Shown here piece after piece: positions 31,620 through 44,039 of a stretch of DNA of 64,000 bases. Positions within the stretch are counted from its first letter, which is position 1, and each line of letters opens with the position of its first letter. The notes beneath the pieces were generated by a model. The model was not told where the DNA came from, searched no databases, and saw only the letters and a program-made list of their open reading frames with translations. The position numbers and the translations under genes are program-made. This DNA comes from Fistularia commersonii (taxonomy: Eukaryota; Chordata; Actinopteri; Syngnathiformes; Fistulariidae): assembly GCA_037954325.1 (NCBI GenBank), contig JBBMNZ010000009.1, forward strand, positions 9,654,001 to 9,718,000, in the 5' to 3' direction.

Positions 31620-33216
31620 TTAAAGGGTAGTTTCTGCTAGCGCCTTAAGCAACAGCACTTTAATAAGAAGAAAGTCAGAGCAGTGGAGCCACTTTATATC
31701 AGGGGATTCATCAACTCTTAATTCATCAAATCAAATAAACTAATCACTGGTCACAAGTCTGGGTTTTTCAGTCTAATATTATTTACATCATAATTCATTG
31801 CCCGAGGTCCGAGCAATACATCAGAAACAGATGCGCTCCTTCAATGTTATACAACAAACAAAATAGGCACTTAAACTCAATCATCCTTAAAGACTTTAGA
31901 GTTTTATTTTAAGCGATAATTAATCAGCAATGACGTTTCGGCTGTTCCTAAACTGGAAAAATTATAAATCCTAAAAGAGTGGTCAGATTTATATGTAAGA
32001 TAAAATTACGCTGTCCAGATGGTAAAACCATGACTGAACCATCCCAGAGCGCAGATTTAAGATGTCAAGCGTAGAGCGTTTCAGATTTGGCCGTGCACTG
32101 TGTGCATATTTCAACCTAAAAGTTTGTCCAAATGAAACCATGCAATCATGCATATGTGGAAAAGTCAGATGAGCAAGATCTAAGGCATGAGCACAGTCCG
32201 CTAACAACTTCACAGAGAGACATAAGTGTAGTGGGATGTGGTGCATAAACCCCTTATTAAAACTAAAAATGCTCTTTTGTGAGTGTAATGATGCATAGAC
32301 CAAAGTCAGTGGTCTCATGAGCCGAGGAAAAAATGGTCACATGAGTCATCCTTCACTCCTCTGTCACTGAGCAGACAGGCACATGCGGGGCAAAACGCTT
32401 GACTGCAGCTGCTTGTTTTTTTAACATCGGAGAACACGGTGGCTCTGTTCAGCCTTGTTCCTCGGGAGGACTTGGTGATGCTCTTGACGATGATCCCCCT
32501 TTCCCCTTCCCCCCGGGGACGTGGTTTGAACTCTGTGGTTAGGATTGAATGAATCTAACCTTTTCTCCCTTTTTGGTGCAGATTAATGAACTTTCGGGTC
32601 AACCGCAGTTTAGTTACTGCTTTTGCCCGGAACCGGAATCTGTCAGCTACGACGGGTTGAGTTGACTGTTTCTGGCCTTTTCATAATGATATGAAGCTAC
32701 AATTCCTCGGTTAAAAAAAGACAAATGTCTTCAAGGACTAACAATTAGCCATTAAGTCCCATAGGTGGGGCTGCTCCTGTTGTAATCTCCTATCTGAGGT
32801 GGAAGCCGTGAGTCATCGAGTACCTCTGTCATATTCATGTTCCTCACCCTATGTGACACGGGCTGCCTTCGTTGAGCTGGCGTCAATAAACCGAGTGGAG
32901 TTGTTTGGCGACCAAAGCAGAGCAAAGACACCTAAAGCACCTTCTTGTATTCTGGAGTTCAGCGTTTGACTGACAGCAGGTCTCCAGCTTTCAGATGAGT
33001 ATTCCATCTCTGACTGACTGCTAAAAACTTTCAACATGCAATCTGTCATTCCAAAAAAAATGGCCACTATTGTGTTTACTGCCCAGTCAAGTACAATTCT
33101 TATATATCACTTTTCATTGTTATTCATTTTCTAATGAAGTTTTGTAGAATACTGGCGCCTCAGCAACTGAAATTGTTGCAATTTTTTTTTAAGACTACAA
33201 AATCAAAAAACACAGC

Positions 33217-33387
33217 TTGCCCCCAAGGGATTTAGAGGGCGAGACCACATAATCCCAATATTGCACTGGATAAGTGCCCAGTGGCAACAGCCCCTTTTAT
33301 CAATCAAGATAAGAAAGTTATTGAAAAAAATTCAAAGAGATACCAAGTTGACAGTTGAACTGGCAGCCATGAACCCCTTGGGGGCAA
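33217..33387. repeat. Inverted repeat pair
   Basis: TTGCCCCCAAGGG at 33217-33229 is exactly inverted as CCCTTGGGGGCAA at 33375-33387, 145 bp apart. It could be the ends of a small element or a chance stem. Confidence 0.45.
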
Positions 33388-35125
33388 AAAAAATAATACA
33401 TAGGCCCATTGACGCTACGAGTGTACTCCCCTATCAACATCAGCAAAAGTTTGACCTGAATTCAGGAAATAAAACCTACTGCTTTAAGAATTGTTTTACA
33501 AGCATACAAGGATGCCCTGTGCTTCTAACCCGGCACCGGTGTCGACCAACAGCCTAAATCCGAGTGCGAACATTTTCATGAAGAGCCTGAGGTTAAAGAT
33601 GCCTCTGTGAGTACGAACTTGCCGCAGTAGCCCAACACAACAACAAGCAGGAAGTGCATATTTTGATTTGTAGTCATAATATTGATGTGCTTTGCCATTC
33701 TGTATGGTACTTATCCAAAACTGCGAGGGACTTTATTGGAATTTCTTTCATTGTAGTCAACAGGTTTTTTTGTTTGTTTTTTTAGCCGCAGTCCACACAG
33801 CAATATCATTACACCCTCTCTTAAATATTCCTTTGCCGTTGATGATGGAACTTATTGAAGAACCATGTATGTGTGCAGCTTACTTTACATTAACGCATCA
33901 CATGCATTTTCTGGTCCAGTCATTCGTTCCATGTAAGTCTCACGGGGGGGCGACTCAAAGGACACCGAAGTAGCTGGCAGATGCAGAAACTAGACGGGTC
34001 ACAATTTGTGTACTTCATGCGGCGTTCACATTGTGCAATGCTTAATTGTACGGCATGTCATGACAACCCGTCAACGAGCGGCTTGTCAGGCTACTATTCA
34101 GCTGAGCAATGAATCATGTGGCGCTTTGTGTTTCTTTCTAATATTAAAGGGACGTTCTCCCTTCATTAATCATTTTCCTTTACCCAACACTCAGGTATGC
34201 TTTTAACGTTGACGGCTGGAGTGACAGATCATTTGTCTTCTGCCTTTTTGATCCAAGTGCATGTGAGTACAAGAAAGAGAGAGAGAAAAGAAGAGCTGTA
34301 TAATGTGACATCAGTCATACCAGAGTCTATTTTCTTTTATTCGTTCATGCCATTTTTACCAGGGAAGAAAAATGTGATAAAGACAGATCACCGCTGTATT
34401 AATGCTTTATAAATCTGGAATGTTAATAACTTTATTGCATTACCGCCTGCTGACTGACTTTGCAATGAGCTAATTTTGTTAACCTAATTATACAATGAAT
34501 TGGTTAAAGTACTTAAAAATTATGGCTGACAAGAACTATTAGGAGCAGCCCAAAAATAGTCTGAGACGGAGGAGCTTTGATTCTCTGAATCCTTTGCTGC
34601 CTCAATTGAGTGCGAAATCAGTCCTAATCCCTCATAACCTGTGGGCAAAGAACTGCATAATGTGAATTAGCTGATGGATATTTGTACATATCTTGCCGGG
34701 AAGGGTTCCCCTTTATCTTCAGAGGCGATGGTTCACATTCAAATATGAAAGACGTGAATTAACGGTGTTTAGCTCAGAAATCTGCGCTCAGAATTCTCCA
34801 TGATTATATAAACAACCTGCAGGTTGTTTTTTACGGAAACAATCTGACAGCAATGTTGGGTTACTGTTTAAAGGGAAACGTTTGGTTAGAGTAACTGTCG
34901 CCTTGACCTCCTGCCCCAAACAGCAGAATGGCTACTTCCAGCCATCCGTCAGTGTCGCCTTTGTGATAAGAAGCAGGGAGCTGGAGCGCCATCTCATCGG
35001 TAAACAAGGTTTACGCCACCCTGGAGGAGGCGCTGCCTAAGATGCAGCGGGAGCGGTGGTTGACCTCGTAGAGTGCGGACACCCATATAGGAAGTGAGCT
35101 CACAAAAACAGACTAAGCAAAATCT

Positions 35126-35126
35126 A

Positions 35127-35155
<29 letters not shown>
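35126..35155. repeat. (AAAT)n microsatellite
   Basis: About seven AAAT units in tandem. Confidence 0.9.
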
Positions 35156-35158
<3 letters not shown>

Positions 35159-38100
35159 AAGTGAGGGTTTATAACTTAAAAAGGAAATCTTCAATTTTTG
35201 AGATTTTAGTGGTGGAGCCATGATGACTGACACATGATGTAATAATACGCACATAAACATAAACCAAAAAACGCCATATATGGACAATAAAAATATGTTA
35301 ATGTCAAACATTTGTTTATCCCTGAAGACATATGAGTGCATGTACGTACATATACATGCACACATTGGCACACACACACAAACACACTAGTCACATTACT
35401 GACATGTTGGCTGCTTTTGTAACGCACTATGTTTTCCTATTTTTCCCTGTTTTCTTCACAATGTTAGTTTTGTATATAGATTTATTATTCCTTGTACTGT
35501 TTTTTATGTGAGATACCTTTCATAATTTCTTGGATGTTATTTCACAGTTAAATACATGGAATTGAATTCAAGTAACATAGCAATAGATGAAAACTAAATA
35601 TCTACACCTTTTCCAAAGTAACGCATTTCAAAGCTAAAGTCTGGACAGGAAGAGTAAAAAGTCGTTGTCAGTATTTGAGCTGAGCGTTTAATAAATTAAT
35701 GTCTTAGCCGGACCAGCGAGAGAGAAAACAAATCTATCATCCTGGGAGAAAGAGACAGGAAGGCCGCTGATAAGCACACAGAATCTGGAATTTTCGCTGC
35801 ATTATTTTCCCCTGTAAACTCAGAATATGGCAGATCTCGCAAACGCTAGTGCTTAGGTGTTGTGCTCTGATATGGTCATGTTTAAATTCCCCAGATTTCA
35901 AGAATCGGTGATTTATTCGTGCAGTTGTTCGAGTATGTGTATCAGCGGTGTTTGCTGAGGGATTGATGGTTGCTCATACTGGTTTTTACACTTTTTCTGC
36001 CTCACTTTGAATCGATTTTTCGGTGACCCTTTAAATGATCGCGAAAAGGACCGAACTTTAGTCATCCAGACAAATTCCTTTAATGAGCCATCTAATTTCC
36101 TTACAATGGTTGTAAAAGATTGCATATAACGGACATTTACTTGCTTAGATTTGACTGCTTTGTGTGTCTGTGCTGATTGTCATTGGAAACATTCTGTTTT
36201 TTGACTTTTTGTGTGACAAATATGTTATGTGCTTCGTTTAAAGTGGAGCAAAGAAATACCTGATCATGATAAAGTATGATTACCAGTATTCCTCACATCA
36301 ATATAGTACACTGTCAAAATACTCACATTTTCCTTCACGCAGTATTTGTTATTGATAAGTACCCACTACACAATTGCAATATGACACAGTTGACACAACA
36401 AATACTTGATTTAGTTTGTTGGTTTTTTTTTCCACCATGAAAGGAATCCGATGGTGGTATTTGGATAATTTAATGTTTTTGCGGTGAACTTCCAGCGACT
36501 CGTGCGTGCCATGAAAGACCAAGGCTTGAAAACGAAAAATAAATAAACTCAAGCGAGATAAACGAGAAGAAGAAGAGTGAAGCAGAACTGAAACTAAAGG
36601 AGGTCAAACAGAGAGATAGAGACGGATGGGCCTCGGCCAACAATGGGGCTCTTCTCTCCAACCTCTCATGAGTTGCCTTGAAGTCGGTCATTAGTCGCGA
36701 CGGCGTGTCGGTTACAGTTTCCTGTTGCTTGATTTGAGACGGGTCTCCTCTTGTTCTCTAATCTGCACGACACAATCGAAGCAGCGCCGGCGATAAGAGA
36801 CAGAACCATCGCTCTCTACGACTCCCCCGAATGACTCATGCGTGGTGTTTCTACCATGCCAGATGGAAGAAGCTCGCTGATAGCGACGATAGAGGATACA
36901 GCAGGACTTTTTGTACACTCAGACCCGGGTACTGTCAAGTATCTCCGAATGTAGAGATGAGCTAAAAAATACCTCAACAAATTTCAAATCCAAAAAGATT
37001 TTCATGTCTCTGAGGGACAAAATGATTCGCAGATGGTAAACGCAAATTGTACAACATAACACACACACTCCCAGATTTTTCACGAGTTTTCATTGGAGAA
37101 TTCTTTTGAATTCTCATAATACTGCGTGACAGAGAGATGGTGTGTAAACAATACTACTGTAAACACCTATACAGAATGCTCTGTAGTCATTTGAAGAACA
37201 GATTCCCAAATATGAGAAAACAAAACAAGTTAATAATTTATGTACTACTCAAGTACGATAGCATTATAGTTCCCCTCTGGCGTATTAGAGTATTATAATT
37301 GTGAGCAAATATTTGCTTTGTCTGACACTTTGTCTGTAAGATGCTAACACGGACGCCGGTGTAAGTGTTAATGAAAGTCAGACGCAAATTGCTCAAAGTA
37401 AGACACCAGTCTTTCTATATTACGACTGTGTCTCTATGACAAATCATTCTCAAATGGTGTTTTAAGCGAAGGGAAATCCCGATTGAAACCGAACCGCAAC
37501 AACTGGTGGCGGCGTAACCCTCTGTACCGTGCTGTCAATCGGATTAGCTCCTGTTCGGAGGTTATTGATTCCCCTTTACCGTGTTGTCGTCACATACGCG
37601 CTGACTCCTTGCCATACACACCCATCCACTTTGATTTCTGCAACCAAAGAAAAAAAAAAAACAACAAAAAAAAAAACAACCACACTTTGCAGAGGTATTT
37701 AAGAGACTCTCGCCGAGCCTCTCCTGAGTGGTGCAGGGGCATCGATTGTGGAAACATGTGCCTGGAGGTGCTAAACAAACCTTTTTATTGCTCCCTCCAG
37801 GCTTCACGCCACACAGTAGCAAGACAATCATTTACCATTGATCTCCATTCTGCTGGAAACCTTGATGCATAATGGCCAGACTTATCACATTTGTCAGGGT
37901 CTGTCTAATGACCGTCTTCCTCGCGTGGCCTGGAACGGTGACATGATGTATCGAATGATTAAACTGTAGCATGTCTTTGGTGAGATTAAAGATAAGGTCT
38001 GCTTTAAGAGATTTTTATCGTTTCCATACAAACAGCACTGCCCCTGAAGCCAATCCCGGGCAATGCTCAAACCGCAAAATCAAAAAAAATAGGCTTCGGG

Positions 38101-40249
38101 GAGAGAAAAAATAGCTTTTGAAATATTTTTACACAGACAAGCAAGAAACAGGGCCTTGCCAATGTTTCTGGGGTCAATAGTTCCTGAGTCCTGACTTATG
38201 TTAACACAAATTAACCAGAGTCAGGTGGTCAGAACCTGGGTTTAGCGTTCCGTGGCCAGTGGACTTTAGCCCTTGAGATCACGTATGTAAACCTGAGGAA
38301 ACCCCGAACCATGGGAACACTGAACCCAGAGTCGCCTTCTCAACGGAGTCCATATTGATTTGGGAAAATGCGTGGGGGAAATGACCCTTGAGAACCTTTT
38401 TTTTTTTTTTTGATGCGGCAAACAAGTTGCATCAATCGTTCCTTTTTCAGTCGTACTTGGGTGGCGTTGAGAACGTGCATCTGCAAATGCCTCTGAAATG
38501 AGACCAACACTGATTTATCACACACACCTCATAGGCTAATGACATCCTGTCACCTAGCGACACATATTTCCCAGACATTATTCATCATTTAATGAACGCA
38601 TTTGACAGCCCAAAGGCACTAAAATAAATCCAGCCCACATATTCATTTAGCATTAGATAAGGGATTCCGATTTTTTTTTATTTCAGCCGTATCGACAGTT
38701 CTGAGGATTAACTCTCAGATCACATATCAACAAGAAGGTCTGCGGCGAGATATTTAAGCTGGCTCAATGTTCTCCACATCATCATGCCAGGAGGGACAGC
38801 TGCCTCCGTTACGACTGCTCCGTACCCCACCTACCGGACCGGAGCTGTTAGGTTTTTCGTATGTCATCAGAGAGATTTGGAAAGTACGCCGTGAGCCTTT
38901 GGGCCGCCGTGGAATCAAGACGCAGGAACTCTTTAGCTAATTAAAGAGAAGTCCTTGGATGCAAGGATCCCATGACGGCGCCATTCGATGCAAAAGGACT
39001 CTGCAGTTTACTGCTTCGGTTACTTCGACCGGCTTTTTTTCTCTGTAATTGGCAGCGTTTGACTAAGCCACGCCCACTTCGTGTTTGAAATCAGCCGTTC
39101 GTCCCGTCGCCCTCGGATAAAAAAACATCACAATGCAAAAGTCGGCGGAGCTCCAAAAAATATCCCGATGCAAAAGTCAGATATTTCCCCCCCGAAGTTG
39201 ACATTTTTTGCAAATAACGTCGGGACGTATCCAATAACGTGATCAAACCAATTCCAGCCGTGAACGCGTGATTTAGTTTGTATTCTCTGTAGTTTAATAA
39301 TAATGAGGCCGGTGACACGGGAGTCAATTGCTCTCATACTGGATGCCCATTAATCCTGGAGCTGTCGATGAAATCAAAGGAGAAGCGGTTAACCGTTACA
39401 GAGCACTGGACCAGGGTCGGCGTCGGCCATCGATTCTCCCCGTTCAATAAGTTACTTTGATAGAAAACCCTGTGGGTTGTTTAAACCGAGTCGGAGGGGG
39501 TGAAAGAATGCCAGCAGCGACTTTGCTCCTCATCTTCTCCGCTCTTTGACGGCTTTATTTGTTTAACCCTCGGCGCAACCCTCATTTCGTGCACGTTAGG
39601 AGTGGATGCACGCACCATTTAGATAGCCCAATGTGAGGTACAACAAACATAGACTGCGCTCCACACGGAGACACATAATCACCGGTCAGCGGGAACCGCC
39701 GTGACCCAAAACACAGCGTTACAGGAGGAGAGATCCATTTCAGCGACCGTCCCACATTTGTCATCGCTCAGCACAACACCGCACGCCTCCTCCGCGCGCC
39801 CCCGAGACGTGCCAGCGCAGCAGACAAAGTCTGTCATAACACTTGACTTGTGGTTTAACAAACTATGGCAACACTGGAAGGTGGTAAATGAGATTGCTTT
39901 CTTTATTTGTATTTCTGTCTTTGCAAATAAATCAAACCCGTGGGGAGGGGTGGGGGGGGTGGGCGCTCGCATGTTGCGCACTTTCCCTGATGTGGAGCCA
40001 AAGAAAATCACGACTGCCCCTGCAGGAAGTTTGCATTTTTCAAACCAGCCACTTAGATTCCACATGATGTTGGACATACTGTACAGAATGTCCCTCGGGC
40101 GAGGAGTGTCCGGTTTCAAGTTGGTGCGCGGCTGAAGGCTGTCGGGAGGAAGGAATGAGGGCAGCCATGTTGCGCTTGTCATTCAAGGGGGAGGAGGAGG
40201 AAGAGAACGCCTCGGTTGTCAAACCACTTGTCAGACTCTGATGTTACAA

Positions 40250-40570
40250 AGGATGGAGGAGCTCAATTAAAAGGCCATTATTGTGCAAGTAAATCAGCGC
40301 CCATCAGCCGCGTCACTTTAAACAAATGATCCCCGCAGATCTAATTCATTTTCTGCCCGATATTTGACTGCAGAGATCCAGATAAAGGATGAAGTTCAAA
40401 TCCTCGGCGGCGGCGGCGGCGGCTGCACGAAGAAGGTGAGGAATTATTTCAAATTAAAGGAGGTTTTTGTCTCGGACCCATGCGCGGCGATTATTTATGG
40501 CTAATTCCGAGCGTTGCCACGCAAACTATAAAGGATCATGAATTATTCCACTGATCACCCGGCATTCCTT
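40250..40570. promoter_or_regulatory. Candidate conserved non-coding element with (CGG)6
   Basis: A non-repetitive block of balanced composition carries CGGCGG units at 40405-40422. Homeobox-type cores (GCTAATTCC, TGAATTATTCC) and AAGGATCATGAATTATTCC lie nearby. Upstream of znf703; inference only. Confidence 0.28.
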
Positions 40571-42837
40571 TGGAGTTTGTGATGACAAAGTGCTCTATTT
40601 AGGAAGTTAGATTGAAATGTCTGGGGTCTAATTTATCACCCCGGGATGAATACATGAATGTGAAGTAGCGCCATATTTCACACAGGCCCCTGTCCTGGCT
40701 GGAATATTATTACCGCTGCCCCAGAAAGTTGTGGAGGGAACCGTTTTTCACCTGAACAAGCATTACGGTGTCATGTTGAACATTATTCACTGTGTGCAGA
40801 ACGGTCTGACGTGCCGTGAAATATTTTCTGCGCCCCACTCAGATTCCTTCTGAAGTAGGACAGTTTCTCCTCCAGCCTCACACACGCGGCAAACTTTAGA
40901 AGGGGGGGTGGGGGGGGGATAATGTCACCATTCTCCGCAGACTCATAAATACAGATTACTCCAGATATCTTTGAAGTATGGATTACTATTTTTCCACTGC
41001 TGACATCCTGCTGTTTTACTCCCACTCCCACTCTAACTCATATCTATGGGATGGAGACGACTCGTCTTCTGCTCGTTGGGGCCACTGATAACTCAGAGAT
41101 TCGGCTGTTAAAGAGATTCGCCTCAGATATGTATCGGGTAGTAGATATACGAGCGATTCTGCGGGAAGTTGAGGCAGCTTTATGTCAAATCTACACATTA
41201 AAAGATGTAAATGGAAGGGGAAAAGAGTGGCTTCAGCTCTTGTAGATAATCTTCCCGGCTGTTCAGTTACAACGTAAACAGGCTAATGGTCATTTCTTTG
41301 TAATGTTGCGAAATCTAATCGTGCATTCTCGCCGTGAAATGAAATACAGCGCGTCGCCTATCTGTGCACACCGGCCGGCTCCAACCGCTGTCTCTGCAGT
41401 TTTTATCTGGTATCCGAGAGCCTCCGCTGTGCTCAAGCCCGTCACCTCAAGCCGGCGGCCAAGGTTACCATGGGGATAGCAATGAGCCCATTGTTTCCTG
41501 CCATGTGTTCTGGTGTTGTTTTCCTGACCGACTGGGATGTCTCAGCAGTTAGCTGCTAAGTGGCTAGCGGGGACAGAGTGTTGAGTCTGGCTTACGTATA
41601 ATGTTTGTAAATACGGAGACATCGGGAGTTTCCGAAATATTAAGGAGACATTATACCTACAGAAAAGATTACATTTGAATTTGTTTTTTAAGAGGTGTGA
41701 GATTTATATGTTACACTCCTAATAGTTTCATTGTTTTAACAGCTAAAAGTTAAACATATAATTCTTTTCAAGCTACGTGCGTCCGTGTTGGATGTTCGCT
41801 GGTTCAGATTCATTTCTTCATGTCAGAACTGGACAGAGGAGGAATGTAAACACAGAGCTTGAACACAGTTATTAATTTCTTTTTTTTTTTTAAATATCTA
41901 TGAGGATGACAGCCGTCAGAGTAAAAGGGTAATAAAGATTTAAATACTTCCTGTGCACATTTAGACTGGTAGGGAAATGTATTATATAATAGTGATATTG
42001 ATGAATTTTTTGGGGTCATATTGCAGGCAGTTAAAGTTCACATTCTCTTATCTCGGCTCATCGTATTTTTCGGACTGCTTTATCTCTTCATGACAGTATG
42101 TTGATTATTTATTGACCGGGGGGAGATTTGAGGGTGTCGTCTTGAATTTTTGGAATCCCCTTATGGACTTTTTTAAAATCTTTGTCTTTTACAGTTCAAT
42201 CAACCGACAGATTAATTGAGGAACTACTTGGCAGATCAATAAGTGGTGAAAATAAGTCAATCTCAGTGCCATGGGAAAAAAAATTCAAGCCAACGCAATA
42301 ACAAATGGTGACTGTTTAATAATCGCTCCTCATTTTTATTGCCTTTTGTTTTTACTACTCTCTCCATGGCCTGCGTCAGCTCGCACTTAGCATTTATTTG
42401 CTATTAAGGGGATTTTGCACGGCCCGTTTGTTGTACAGTGCTTTTAAAACATCTCGGTCTCGGGAAAGAGTACAGACCCTTTCCTCAAAAAGCGGCTCGG
42501 GGAAGTGACTAAGTCTTTGGCGTTGAAGTCGAAGCCGCGTCGCAGGTCCCTTGTGATTTATGCAAGCTCAGTGTGACTCCAGTCAAGGTCAAATGACTCG
42601 AGTCCAGACTTCTGCATTTTATTCACCAATCAGCATTAAAACACTTTTCAGTTGGTAAAAGTATAGGTTTTCTCCCGACCTCCATACCAGATTGTGGGCG
42701 TAATGTATCACAGCACGCGCATGTATGTCTTCACGTGTGTGTGTGTGTGTATGTGTGTGTGCGTATACATCTGGGTGGTGCTGGCACGAGGGTATTATAG
42801 TGGATCATCAAGGGGATCGCAGAACAAAAAGCACCTT
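40571..42837. other. Intergenic, no gene recognised
   Basis: No supported exon or repeat beyond homopolymers and a short TG tract near 42740. Confidence 0.4.
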
Positions 42838-43070
42838 CCCTCACTGTCGCAATGATGAATGGGATTGAGGAGCGGGCCGGGCATATATTATATCACCTGT
42901 ATGATGTACACGCTGCCGAGGCCGTTACTCTCCTTTTTTACCCAAAACAAATTGAAGTATGGCACTGTATATTTACCCCGCTCGACACATTTACGAGCCC
43001 TCCCCGTTGTATAAACTTGGTGATTGGTATTTCAAAGCACCTTGTCAGACTGGTACTGAGTACTCCCAGC
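42838..43070. promoter_or_regulatory. Candidate conserved non-coding element
   Basis: Even-composition sequence open on both strands, without splice context or recognised protein. Its texture (CATATATTATATCACCTGTA and GGTATTTCAAAGCACCTTG) is like conserved non-coding DNA. Low confidence. Confidence 0.22.
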
Positions 43071-43833
43071 TGCCTCGGCCGCCTCGGAAAACAGTGGGAG
43101 CGTTTTAGAGGAAGAAAGACGGGGAGAGTTATTGCCTTTTGCAAAGTTGAGTGCCTATTAAAAAACTCTCTCTGGTGACTGTAAATTTATAGTGTTTGCG
43201 CTTGCTGCTGTTAAAATCAAAACCATAGCCTGGCCGGGGTCGGTCATTCCAGCGAACCAGTTGGGGGTAGTTTGCCTCGACCAGGAAAAAAAAAAAAAAC
43301 AACCCAAAAACATTGCGAAACACTGACTGCAGGTAAAATCGCAATCCTTTGTCAAAAAAAAAAAACCCGGACAGATGTGATTGATGATAAAGTGTTACAT
43401 CAAAACTGAGTCTTTTATTGTGTTTTGGCCACGCTTAACGCCCGGAGATTGTATTTATCTTTGTGCGTCTCTTGGACCGTTGAGTGCTGCCTACACCGAG
43501 GATGATAACTTTGACGATAACGACGTGAGCATCCGCACTGATGAGCAATAACATTCTGTAAATAGTGGCGCAGAGCCCGCCCAGCTGTGTCAACACGCTC
43601 TCCCTCCCCGCCTCTTTTGCGCTGCAGTGTTTACTTTTACTTTACCGTTTTCTGATTATTGTCACTATTACCAAGGTACTTCAGATAATAATCTCAATTT
43701 GGTTCTTTGCGTAAGAATATATGACGGTTTTCTCTCTTACCATTCAACCATGATGATTTGTTTCACGTTTTCAACAATGATAACACATTTTGATGATGAC
43801 TTTATTCTCATTCTTATTCTTGATGAATTATCG

Positions 43834-44036
43834 CTATGATAATATTAATATTAAAAATAATAACAATGAAAAAATCAATATCAATGACAATAATAACAAC
43901 AATAATGATAGTAATAATAAGAAGAATTATAATTATTATTATTATACTTAATGATAATAATAATCATCATCATGATTATTATTGCCAATATTATTGCTTT
44001 TGTTATTGTTTTTATTAGTATTAGTGGTAGTAGTGA
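43834..44036. repeat. Imperfect AAT/ATT trinucleotide-rich tract
   Basis: Interspersed AATAAT, ATTATT and CATCATCAT runs. Ile/Asn-rich open frames here are artefacts of the repeat. Confidence 0.75.
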
Positions 44037-44039
44037 TGT

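Larger units (their letters stand above)
31620..39340. other. znf703 upstream region, no gene recognised
   Basis: Many short chance open frames but none with family similarity. Contains the inverted repeat at 33217-33387 and the AAAT microsatellite at 35126. It fits the non-coding domain expected upstream of znf703. Confidence 0.45.
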
